From Psychromonas algicola (lineage in GTDB: Bacteria > Pseudomonadota > Gammaproteobacteria > Enterobacterales > Psychromonadaceae), in contig NZ_SNUB01000013.1 in the NCBI RefSeq assembly GCF_004378355.1, positions 27,348 to 91,347 of the forward strand: DNA of 64,000 nucleotides, read 5' to 3'. Shown piece by piece: positions 1-7,433 of the stretch (position 1 is its first letter; every line of letters starts with the position of its first letter). The translations under genes were made by a program, and so were the position numbers. A model generated the notes under the pieces. It did no database searches. It was not told the origin of the DNA and saw only the letters and a list, made by a program, of their open reading frames with translations.

Positions 1-316
1 ATAAAAAAGTAGATAAAGAAAACAACCAAAAATTATTCTGGAACAACGCATAACAGGCGAGGCCTGCACCGATAATGCCAATCAGGTTGCCTAATAAAAA
101 TACTTTTTTTCTGTTTAATTTTTTTACTAATAAAGCTGCGGGTAGAGTGACACCCATTAGCCCAAGAAATTGTAAGGCAACCGGTAAGGTTGCAAGATCG
201 GGAGTAGGGCTGATGTTCAAACCGATTAATGCCGTCACAGAAACTAATAAAATATTGCCTGTTATTAATAGCGCTTGCCCTAAAGCAAGCCCCCAAACCG
301 TAACTCCTAACATCAT
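1..316 (-). CDS. MFS transporter, N-terminal part (runs off window)
   Basis: The minus strand is open from an ATG at 316 to the window edge, about 105 residues. A good ribosome site (AAGGAA) lies just upstream. The translated segment has three or four hydrophobic stretches. The second and third are separated by a short basic loop, LVKKLNRKKVFLLGN, which resembles the loop between membrane segments 2 and 3 of major facilitator transporters. The substrate cannot be told. An overlapping 87-codon frame on the same strand (33-296) is a shadow. Only the first quarter of the protein is present, so the family call is moderate. Confidence 0.6.
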   Translation of the reverse strand, partial: MMLGVTVWGLALGQALLITGNILLVSVTALIGLNISPTPDLATLPVALQFLGLMGVTLPAALLVKKLNRKKVFLLGNLIGIIGAGLACYALFQNNFWLFSLSTFL

Positions 317-1228
317 GTATTCCTTAAACAAACTTTGTTGTTTTAATTATTGCGTTTAAAAAGTCATCATATAGGTGTTTCGTTGTTTCTGCACTTGCTT
401 AGCGCCTCATATAACAATTTCCCTCAAAATATTTTCATTAATTTAAGAGGAAAAACATGAGTGAGAATAGCCAAAGAAATGCTTACTCAAGGTGCATCTT
501 GCAATGAGAATGTGCATCAACACGATTTATCTACATGAACTTTATAAATATTAAAGAAGAAATGATGGTAAGCGTTTGAATCTATTTGTTTATTTTTGAA
601 AATTAAAATATTGTCTCGATGGCATTAATATTGCTAAATTAATGTTACTAAGCTGTTAAGATGAGCGTGTTTAAATCGCTTAATCGTAATAAGTTTAAAT
701 AATACTGTTAAGTATCGTAATGGTAAATTTTTATTAAACAGCTTTTAAATACAACTTTTTATAAAGGTAAACTATAAAATGAACGTTTCACTCCTATGGC
801 GATTAACGACTGAGCTGGTTTTAGAAGCTTGGTACAACATCGACTATAAAATTTCTTTTCTACTTTCTTCAGAATAAAAATTCCTAAAGTGCTTTATGCA
901 CTCATCTTCATTCATTATTTTTCGGGCCTTATATTACAACTTCATTTGAGCTTGTTTTTGTGTAAAAACCGTTAAATATTCGAATTAAAATCCTGTTGTA
1001 TTAAAGTCATTGGCTTTATATACACAATAAAAAATGAGGTGCTTTCTTAATATAAGAATGACTCCTATTAACTTTAAAATTAAACATACCTAGCAACCTT
1101 AGTAAGTAGAGCGTTTCACTTTTTAATTAATGTCATCGCATTATGTAAAAAGAGAAAGCGAGATAATTGAAATCTAATAAAGATTGTTTAGTTGTGTTTA
1201 AAATAATTAACAATTTAAGGAAACATAT
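317..1228. other. Long AT-rich intergenic stretch with only tiny ORFs
   Basis: About 0.9 kb lies between the divergent MFS and YitT genes. It is very AT-rich and has no ORF with recognisable protein character. Tiny ORFs with some ribosome-site character start at 457 (16 codons, after AAGAGG) and 779 (32 codons). No tRNA, obvious terminator or transposon end was seen. It may be decayed sequence or hold an unrecognised small RNA. Confidence 0.5.
779..877 (+). CDS. Possible 32-residue small protein
   Basis: An ATG follows an AAAGGTAA ribosome-site-like stretch and opens 32 codons ending in TAA. The peptide starts MNVSLLWRLTTELVLEAWYN, has no recognised motif and is mildly hydrophobic. It could be a chance ORF, a remnant, or a small protein. 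It stands alone, 350 bp before the YitT gene. Confidence is low. Confidence 0.15.
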   Translation: MNVSLLWRLTTELVLEAWYNIDYKISFLLSSE

Positions 1229-1837
1229 ATGGCATTGGCAAAAACATTAATAAACCACCGTTGGTTTGAAGATGCGATGGCCTTATTAATTGGTACCAGT
1301 TTGGTATCATTTGGAGTGGTTTTTTTAAAGCTCGCCGGCCTTTTAACTGGAGGCACTGCAGGGTTATCTCTTTTTGTCCATTACAAGACGGAATTAGAAT
1401 TCGGATTAATATTCTTTCTCATTAATTTACCGTTTTATTATTTCGCAATACGCCGCATGGGGTGGGTGTTCACTGCGAAAACTTTTACCGCTGTTTTTTT
1501 AGTATCGGCTTTTTCTTCTTTGCATGAAAGGTTTATTGATATTCAAGCGCTTAACCCTATTTACGCTGCTGTATTTGGTGCTTTCCTTTTTGGTGTCGGC
1601 TTTATAATTTTGTTTCGTCATAAAGCGAGTTTAGGTGGTTTCAATATTTTAGCGCTTTATTTGCAAGACAAATTTGCCATTAAAGCGGGCTGGTTATTAA
1701 TGGGAGCTGATTTGACTGTGATGTTGATTTCATTGTCCGTTGTATCGCCGTATCAACTCGTTTTATCAATTTGTTGTGGTGTTGTACTTAACTTGATCAT
1801 CGCGTTAAATCATCGCAATGACAGATATACTGTTTAA
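1229..1837 (+). CDS. YitT-family (DUF161) membrane protein
   Basis: This is a 202-residue integral membrane protein with about five or six hydrophobic segments. The glycine-rich stretch [15 protein letters not shown] near residues 37-52 and the second GxxxGGFN stretch ([13 protein letters not shown]) are typical of the YitT/DUF161 family. Many Bacillus YitT proteins have about 280 residues with a C-terminal DUF2179 domain. This one lacks that domain, which is common in proteobacterial members. The start is set by AAGGAA ten bases upstream. The aminotransferase gene begins 13 bp after the stop, so the two are probably cotranscribed. The family's biochemical role is not established; transport of an amino acid or related compound is only suggested by the neighbour. 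Confidence 0.8.
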   Translation: MALAKTLINHRWFEDAMALLIGTSLVSFGVVFLKLAGLLTGGTAGLSLFVHYKTELEFGLIFFLINLPFYYFAIRRMGWVFTAKTFTAVFLVSAFSSLHERFIDIQALNPIYAAVFGAFLFGVGFIILFRHKASLGGFNILALYLQDKFAIKAGWLLMGADLTVMLISLSVVSPYQLVLSICCGVVLNLIIALNHRNDRYTV

Positions 1838-1850
1838 CAGGAGAATTTTT

Positions 1851-3044
1851 ATGCTTACACATGTAACCCCTTACGCTGGCGATCCTATTTTATCGCTGAT
1901 GGAGAAGTTCATGAAAGACGATCGCGCCGATAAAGTTAATTTAAGTATTGGCCTTTATTACGATGAAGCGGGAAAAATCCCAACATTAGAGTGTGTTAAA
2001 TCTGCCGAGAAAAGCAATTATGAAGCGCCTAAAGCGCCGTGTTTGTATTTACCAATGGAAGGATTAGCGCCTTTCCGTGAAGCAGTACAAACCTTAGTAT
2101 TTGGTAATAATCATTCAGCGTTAGTTGAGAAGCGCGTTGCCACTATTCAAACATTAGGTGGCTCTGGCGCATTAATGATTGGTGGTGATTTCTTAAAAAA
2201 ATATTTTCCCACTGCAACGGTTTGGGTGAGTGATCCAACATGGGAAAATCACAATGCCATTTTTGCTGGCGCTGGTTTTGAGGTAAAGCATTACCCTTAT
2301 TTTGATAGTCAAACTTGCGCATTAGATTTTGAAGGTATGTTGGCTAAACTGTCTTCTTTGCCTGAACAAGATATTGTACTGTTGCATCCTTGTTGTCATA
2401 ACCCGACTGGGATTGATTTAACAGAAGCGCAATGGGATATTGTATTAGATCTACTTGAAAAAAATAAACTGATCCCATTTTTTGATATGGCTTACCAAGG
2501 CTTTGGTGAAAGTATCGAACAAGATGCCTATGTGATCAGAGCTTTGGCTAAACGCGCTTCGATGACTTTCTTTGTAAGTAATTCATTCTCAAAAATATTC
2601 TCGCTTTATGGTGAGCGTGTTGGTGGTCTCTCTTTAGTTTGTGAAAATGAAGAAACGGCAACGCGTGTGTTAGGACAATTGAAAGCAACGGTACGTCGTA
2701 ACTATTCAAGCCCTGCGAAGCATGGTGCAGTGTTAGTTTCATCTGTACTTAATGATGACTTGTTGAATGAGAAGTGGTTGTCTGAAGTGGAAGGTATGCG
2801 CTCTCGTATTGACTTTATGCGCCATAGTTTGCATGACAAATTAACTGTTTTAGCGGGTGATAAAAACTTCGATTTTCTGATCACGCAAAAAGGCATGTTT
2901 AGTTACACTGGGTTTACTGAACAACAAGTTGATCAGCTTCGAGATGAGCATGGTATTTACTTGATTGCTAGCGGTCGTATGTGTTTAGCTGGTTTAAATC
3001 AAGCTAACTTAGACAAAGTTGCGATGGCATTTGCTGCATTGTAA
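1851..3044 (+). CDS. Aromatic/aspartate aminotransferase (class I, TyrB/AspC type)
   Basis: A 397-residue PLP-dependent fold-type I aminotransferase. It would move an amino group between an aromatic or acidic amino acid and 2-oxoglutarate in the cytoplasm. Landmarks are CCHNPTG (Asn184), Asp212 and Tyr215 (FDMAYQG), the PLP lysine Lys248 in [16 protein letters not shown], and the phosphate-binding Arg256. The length matches E. coli TyrB/AspC (about 396). An in-frame ATG at 1818 exists, but the start at 1851 has an AGGAG ribosome site (CAGGAGAATTTTT) and aligns with the family N-terminus, so the longer version is rejected. It lies 13 bp behind the YitT gene. TyrB-like aromatic preference is likely but not proven. 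Confidence 0.9.
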   Translation: MLTHVTPYAGDPILSLMEKFMKDDRADKVNLSIGLYYDEAGKIPTLECVKSAEKSNYEAPKAPCLYLPMEGLAPFREAVQTLVFGNNHSALVEKRVATIQTLGGSGALMIGGDFLKKYFPTATVWVSDPTWENHNAIFAGAGFEVKHYPYFDSQTCALDFEGMLAKLSSLPEQDIVLLHPCCHNPTGIDLTEAQWDIVLDLLEKNKLIPFFDMAYQGFGESIEQDAYVIRALAKRASMTFFVSNSFSKIFSLYGERVGGLSLVCENEETATRVLGQLKATVRRNYSSPAKHGAVLVSSVLNDDLLNEKWLSEVEGMRSRIDFMRHSLHDKLTVLAGDKNFDFLITQKGMFSYTGFTEQQVDQLRDEHGIYLIASGRMCLAGLNQANLDKVAMAFAAL

Positions 3045-3069
3045 GTAAGTGTTAAGTTTATCTTTTAAT

Positions 3070-3104
3070 GGGCGTCACAGCTTTAACGTGGCGCCTTTTT
3101 TATG
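3070..3104 (+). terminator. Rho-independent terminator after the aminotransferase
   Basis: GGCGTCAC and GTGGCGCC form an 8-bp stem with one G-U pair around a short loop. It is followed directly by a T-run, 25 bp after the stop of the aminotransferase. Confidence 0.8.
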
Positions 3105-3274
3105 TCATCATTTTAATTCGGCTTTAAAACGTATGCTTAAAAACTACTATGTTATGGTATAACGTTTTATTGTAGCTAGACTTTACCTGCAAATAAAAGA
3201 TCCTAAGAAGAGGCTTTGAATTAGAAGTGCTCTGTCAACGCGCTATTAATCAATGATAAAAATGGTTTTACGTT

Positions 3275-3712
3275 ATGAAAGATATAAAAAATATTTTCCG
3301 AAATTTAGAAAAGTTATTACGAAATGCCAATTGGTTTGACGATGGTTGGGAGATATACAACCGCGGTCCTTATCTACAACTTTATAAATCAAGTTGGCAT
3401 AATCATAATCAAGGGGGAGTTCATTTTGAGACTTATATTGAAGCGCCTCAAATTAAGTAGAAATCTTTTCCAATTTGTATGCATGCAGAGGAAGATTGCC
3501 CACAACAATCTGAGTTTATTGATAAATTTTTAGAGCGAGAAAGTGGGCGCATCAAAAGCTGGAAGGGATATCAAACTATTGGCAAAGGCTACAGTATTTG
3601 CGAGCGTACTTTACCGCTTAATTTTAAGAACTTAGAGCAACGTATTTTTGAGGAACTCAATCGTCTACGCCAATTGCAAGAGAGTGTCGAGCAAACCTTA
3701 GATGAATTATAA
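3275..3712 (+). pseudogene. Small conserved-looking gene interrupted by one in-frame TAG
   Basis: Codons from ATG 3275 run in one frame to TAA at 3710-3712, broken only by TAG at 3458-3460 (codon 62). Upstream of the TAG the protein ends HFETYIEAPQIK. Downstream it continues KSFPICMHAEEDCPQQSEF in the same frame without any indel, so the two halves (61 and 83 residues) look like one protein of about 145 residues. The second half alone has an ATG at 3479. The protein is soluble, with Trp/Tyr-rich motifs and a C-terminal helix; no family is recognised. The TAG could come from CAG or AAG by one substitution. Alternatives are a sequencing error, true inactivation, or two separate proteins. Confidence 0.65.
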
Positions 3713-3747
3713 ACTTGCTAACGACTATTAACTGAGAGTGAAATAGA

Positions 3748-3927
3748 GTGAAAAAGCACAAAAGCCCTTGTATAGAACGCTGTGATTTTTCTGGACCGAA
3801 AGGCTGGTGCTTAGGTTGCGCTCGTACTCGGCCGGAGTGTCAAACATGGAAAAATATGAAACCCTATGATCGTAATAAGGCTGAAAAAGAGCTTCAAAAA
3901 CGAATGAATCAAATTAGTAAAATGTAA
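3748..3927 (+). CDS. DUF1289-family small Cys-rich protein
   Basis: A GTG-started ORF of 59 codons sits 35 bp after the previous gene. It shows the DUF1289 pattern: SPCIERC near the N-terminus, then GWCLGCARTRPE with CxxC spacing, then a Trp and a basic helical tail. The family is small (about 55-90 residues) and presumably binds a metal through its cysteines. Its function is not established. No other in-frame start lies near; a GTG at 3738 is out of frame. The GAGAGTGAAATAGA stretch gives a weak ribosome site. Confidence 0.75.
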   Translation: MKKHKSPCIERCDFSGPKGWCLGCARTRPECQTWKNMKPYDRNKAEKELQKRMNQISKM

Positions 3928-4122
3928 TCAGTATAAGTTTCTTTTTAATAAAGTATCACAAACGTGTTTTCTAAAACAAAAAAAGTGACTATCAGCTTTA
4001 TTCGTTTATTATTTTTACTTCGCATCATTTACTTTTAATGAATACTTATTAGAAGTGTTATCAAAAGTGTTTTTGAAGTGATCGCCCAGAAAAATAATTT
4101 AAAACATTACTTGAAGGTCAAC

Positions 4123-5013
4123 ATGGAAAATTTAATTAAATTTAAACAAACCTGCTTATTAGTTATTTTTGTTGCTGCTAATCTATTTGCTCAAAGTGTT
4201 TATGCACAATCTTCAGTTTGGAAGGTGAGTAAGGGAGGAAGTTATTTTTATCTTGGTGGTACTATTCATGTATTAACTGCGAGCGATCACCCTTTACCTG
4301 ATGAGTTTATGACAGCTTATAATGATGCCGATTCCGTGATCTTTGAAACAGATCTCGCAGAAGTAGGAACGCCGCAATACCAATCTAAAATGCTACAAAC
4401 CATGACTTATAATGATGGTCGAACTTTGGCGAGTGAGCTAACGCCTGAAACCTATGCTGAATTAGAAAAGTTTCTGGCAACACGTGATATTGCGATTGCT
4501 AATTTCTCAACATTTCAACCTTGGGGCGTGGCTTTAGTGTTATCTATTATGGAATATCAGCGGTTAGGCATGACTGGTGAGTTTGGTGTAGATATGCACT
4601 TTAACCACCGTGCGTTACAGGATAAAAAAGCTATTGCTAGTTTAGAAACGCCCGATGAGCAGTTAACAGCGTTAGCCTCTATGTCTTTACTGGAGCCTAA
4701 CCAAGCGATTGCGATGGCGCTAAAAGATATTGAACGTTTACCTGATTTTATTAACACAATGAAAACGACATGGCGAAATGGCGATCTTAATGCGTTATTG
4801 AATATTCCATTAGTCTCGCAAATGAAAGTAGATACTCCTGCTATGTATAAAGCTTTAGTGGTTGATAGAAATAATAATTGGATGCAAGTACTGCCTAGTT
4901 TAATGAGCAGTGAAAGCATTGAGTTTGTGATGGTTGGTGCGATGCACTTGGGTGGGAAAGAAGGGCTATTATATTTATTGAAACAACAAGGCTTTAAGGT
5001 TGAACAACTCTAA
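4123..5013 (+). CDS. TraB/GumN-family exported protein
   Basis: A 296-residue protein. Residues 1-29 form a signal peptide (basic start, hydrophobic core, VYA-QS cleavage site), so the mature part is periplasmic or outer-membrane associated. The mature N-terminus carries GGTIHVL, and the C-terminus carries GAMHLGGKEGLLYLL. These are the two GxxH signatures of the TraB/GumN/PrgY family, related to TIKI-type metalloproteases. ATG 4123 is preferred over GTG 4078: it has an AAGG ribosome site and begins directly at the signal peptide. The gene stands alone. The substrate is unknown; peptidase activity is inferred from the superfamily. Confidence 0.8.
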   Translation: MENLIKFKQTCLLVIFVAANLFAQSVYAQSSVWKVSKGGSYFYLGGTIHVLTASDHPLPDEFMTAYNDADSVIFETDLAEVGTPQYQSKMLQTMTYNDGRTLASELTPETYAELEKFLATRDIAIANFSTFQPWGVALVLSIMEYQRLGMTGEFGVDMHFNHRALQDKKAIASLETPDEQLTALASMSLLEPNQAIAMALKDIERLPDFINTMKTTWRNGDLNALLNIPLVSQMKVDTPAMYKALVVDRNNNWMQVLPSLMSSESIEFVMVGAMHLGGKEGLLYLLKQQGFKVEQL

Positions 5014-5042
5014 AGCCTGTGGTTAAGAGGGAGTTGTTCTTT

Positions 5043-5372
5043 TTACTTCTTCCCTTTAATTCTATTTATAATTGCTCGGCGCTCTTCGTCCATAGGCTCG
5101 ATGACAATGCCACCAAAACGGTATTCTGTTGCCCAGCATTCAACCCCTTGTATATAACAAATATGGCCATAAGCAATGTGGTTTTCACTGACTTCTTTTG
5201 TGTCTGCATATTTTGCTTCAAATCCACCAGATAAGTCTATGTTTGAAAAAAGTAAACCTCTGCCATTTTCATCTACTGGATTTTTATTGCATGAGCGACA
5301 AACATAATTAGGGTGTCGCTGGTTGTATTCAGTTTCGTTATTGCAGATTGGGCAGTATTGTTTCGGTTGCAT
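5043..5372 (-). CDS. Small zinc-ribbon protein of unknown function
   Basis: 109 residues starting MQPKQYCPICNNE. The two Cys pairs CPIC (about residues 7-10) and CRSC (about 26-29) form a zinc-ribbon-like N-terminus, followed by a soluble domain with no recognised family and a basic C-terminus (KGKK). An ATG seven codons upstream exists, but the chosen start has a GGAG ribosome site eight bases away. The gene lies 38 bp downstream of the ADP-ribosylglycohydrolase on the same strand and is likely cotranscribed with it. It could be a substrate or partner of that enzyme, but this is inference from position only. Confidence 0.6.
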   Translation of the reverse strand: MQPKQYCPICNNETEYNQRHPNYVCRSCNKNPVDENGRGLLFSNIDLSGGFEAKYADTKEVSENHIAYGHICYIQGVECWATEYRFGGIVIEPMDEERRAIINRIKGKK

Positions 5373-5410
5373 GTTAATGGCTCCAATAATCAATGTGTTA
5401 ATGTTTTATT

Positions 5411-6586
5411 CTAATCGTGTTCATTTATAAATAGTGAAAGTGCTAGTTGTTCAATTTCTTTTGCCATCGTGATTTGATTTCGCCATTCTTTTGGGATTTC
5501 AGTGAAACCATAATATGCCCCTGCAATTTGCCCACAAATTGCGGCGGTGGTATCTGCATCATTGCCTATGTTCGCAGCTAATAAAATACATTCTTTAAAT
5601 GAATTGCCATTAATAAAACACCAAAGTGCCGATATTAATGACTCTACAACATAACCACTTCCTGTTAATTGGTCGTAGTCTAGCGTTATAAATTCTCTGT
5701 TTTTAATTGCGATAATTTTTTCACAATGAGGTTCATATTGATTGTTTTCAAAAATAGCTGATTTAGTCTCAGCGGTGAAGGCATTAAAGATCAAGCTTGC
5801 AAATAATTTTGAAGCATCAATACATTCAGCTGAAGCATGAGTCGTGCGCGAGCTTTCACCTGCATATTTAATACAGTCATCATAGTTGTGATGATAGAAA
5901 ATAGGGATCGGGGCTAAGCGCATGATTGACCCGTTACCCGAAGAGTAAGGGTCGGTAGAACCACTAAAAGGATTACCGTTATTTATATAATCTTGTAAAG
6001 CTTGTGAAACGGTAATGCCAATATCAAAGCAATCTCCGTTACTGCTCATATAACCATCTTGATACCAACGACAATAACGATCCATTTGGTCTACCGGATC
6101 AAACTCCTGTTGTTCAACTAAACTATAGGCAAGGCATAAAGCCATAGACATATCGTCTGTCCATTGGCCTACCTTTAAATTAAATGGACCTCCACCCACC
6201 ATATCGGTAAGTGGCTCAAAGGTGCCTTTTGCTTTGAATTCTAATGTAGTGCCTACTGCATCACCGCAGGCTAATCCAACGAGTGCGCCTTTGATTCTAT
6301 CTTCCATTTTGTTATGCCATTTTCTAATTTTTTTGGCGTGAGCTTCTAAATATTGTAAAATTTCTAAACGTGATGCATGTGTTTCTTTTTGCCATTGTGA
6401 AAGGTAAATGCTGCCTTCTAATTTCTCACCAAATACAGCTTCAAGATAAAATTGATAGAGCTTACTATTTGATTCTTCTGACAATAAGACATCGAGCATT
6501 GATTCTACGCTATAAGCAGATAAGAACATCTTTTTTATTTTTGATAATAATGTCGCGTTTAATTCTGAAAATATTTTGGGTTGCAT
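5411..6586 (-). CDS. ADP-ribosylglycohydrolase (DraG family) with N-terminal helical extension
   Basis: A 391-residue protein. Residues about 95-385 match the ADP-ribosyl-glycohydrolase (DraG/ARH) fold: DRIKGALVGLACGDAVG at about 96-112, the metal-binding QWTDDMSMAL at about 141-150, and near the C-terminus the magnesium site GNDADTTAAICGQIAGAYYG. Such enzymes remove ADP-ribose from proteins or nucleic acids using two Mg ions. The first 90 residues are a predicted helical domain I do not recognise. No DraT transferase or nif gene is nearby, so this is not the nitrogenase switch. The zinc-ribbon gene follows. The start is the first ATG, with a weak AAAGAA ribosome site. Confidence 0.85.
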   Translation of the reverse strand: MQPKIFSELNATLLSKIKKMFLSAYSVESMLDVLLSEESNSKLYQFYLEAVFGEKLEGSIYLSQWQKETHASRLEILQYLEAHAKKIRKWHNKMEDRIKGALVGLACGDAVGTTLEFKAKGTFEPLTDMVGGGPFNLKVGQWTDDMSMALCLAYSLVEQQEFDPVDQMDRYCRWYQDGYMSSNGDCFDIGITVSQALQDYINNGNPFSGSTDPYSSGNGSIMRLAPIPIFYHHNYDDCIKYAGESSRTTHASAECIDASKLFASLIFNAFTAETKSAIFENNQYEPHCEKIIAIKNREFITLDYDQLTGSGYVVESLISALWCFINGNSFKECILLAANIGNDADTTAAICGQIAGAYYGFTEIPKEWRNQITMAKEIEQLALSLFINEHD

Positions 6587-6902
6587 AAATGGATTCTTTA
6601 TTCGTCTAGAGGAAGGTAATTTGCGGATGCGGCTTAAGTAAATTTAAAATACATTGAAACAATAACGTTTAACTTTTGAACTGTCAAAAACTCCTTTCTT
6701 GAATCTGCCTAGATTCGCATAATAGGTATAAATTTTTAAATAAATAAACTTGGCTTTATTTCTTTACTGTTTCTTTATATATAACTTAATAAATACTTGG
6801 TTCAATTAATTTAGTCGAGATAGCGGTTTATGTATCAGGCTTTTATTTTATGTTGATTGATGTAATATCTGTTAATAATTTACATGATGAGAAAGTGAAT
6901 AA
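6587..6902. other. Intergenic region, nothing clear
   Basis: About 316 bp of AT-rich sequence lies between the divergent ADP-ribosylglycohydrolase and the broken small gene at 6903. Promoters for both are expected here, but no confident -35/-10 pair, repeat or RNA was identified. Confidence 0.4.
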
Positions 6903-7251
6903 ATGATTCCTAAAATAATAGAAAAACGAACGATTAAATTTTTTATTCGATGGAAGTGACTTTTCTTGGACAGCAGAGGCAGATATACGAACAGCTCGGT
7001 ACTATGAAGAAGAAACTATTTTATTGGTGATATTGGAAGAAGGAGAGCAGCAATGGTTAATTGGATTAACACCTCAAGCTGAACAAATTTTCAAGGTGAA
7101 GCCACCTGAAAATTGGTCTTTTTATTATCTATCAAAACACACTAATATAAATACGGCTGTTGTATGTATTTCTGAATTGGAACGGTTTGATTGGTTTTTT
7201 GGTATCGATCCTAAAGATGGAGCATTGGCGCCATTGAATCGTGCTTATTAA
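6903..7251 (+). pseudogene. Small gene frameshifted in a T6 tract
   Basis: ATG 6903 opens MIPKIIEKRTIKFF and then soon stops. Just after the TTTTTT run at 6939-6944, the +1 frame is open to the TAA at 7249-7251. It reads FDGSDFSWTAEADIRTARYY and onward through DWFFGIDPKDGALAPLNRAY. Removing one T gives a smooth 115-residue protein, so the present sequence appears to have an extra T. No family is recognised; it looks like a small acidic soluble protein. A TTG at 7024 could start the second half alone. A sequencing error or programmed slippage at the T-run is also possible. Confidence 0.55.
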
Positions 7252-7384
7252 AATGAATGATCGTATTGAATTGAAATAGATAATATTATTGATTTTTAAT
7301 ATGGCACAATCGTTTAAATAGAAATTGCACCGTTGTTAGTACTTGTTTGAGATAGGTATCTGAATGTTATATTTTTTATAGTAG

Positions 7385-7421
7385 AGCTAAAGTGATAGCA
7401 AAATTATGTATCACTTTAGCT
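7385..7421. terminator. Strong hairpin downstream of the lyase gene
   Basis: A perfect 13-bp stem (AGCTAAAGTGATA and its complement) with an 11-base loop lies 13 bp beyond the lyase stop. A T-rich stretch follows on the plus strand and a weaker one on the minus strand. It probably ends the minus-strand operon and may act in both directions. Confidence 0.6.
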
Positions 7422-7433
7422 TTATTTGAATTT

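Noticed and set aside
5411..6586. Nitrogenase DraT/DraG switch
   Set aside because: No draT or nif genes are present and the N-terminal extension is not found in nitrogen-fixation DraG.
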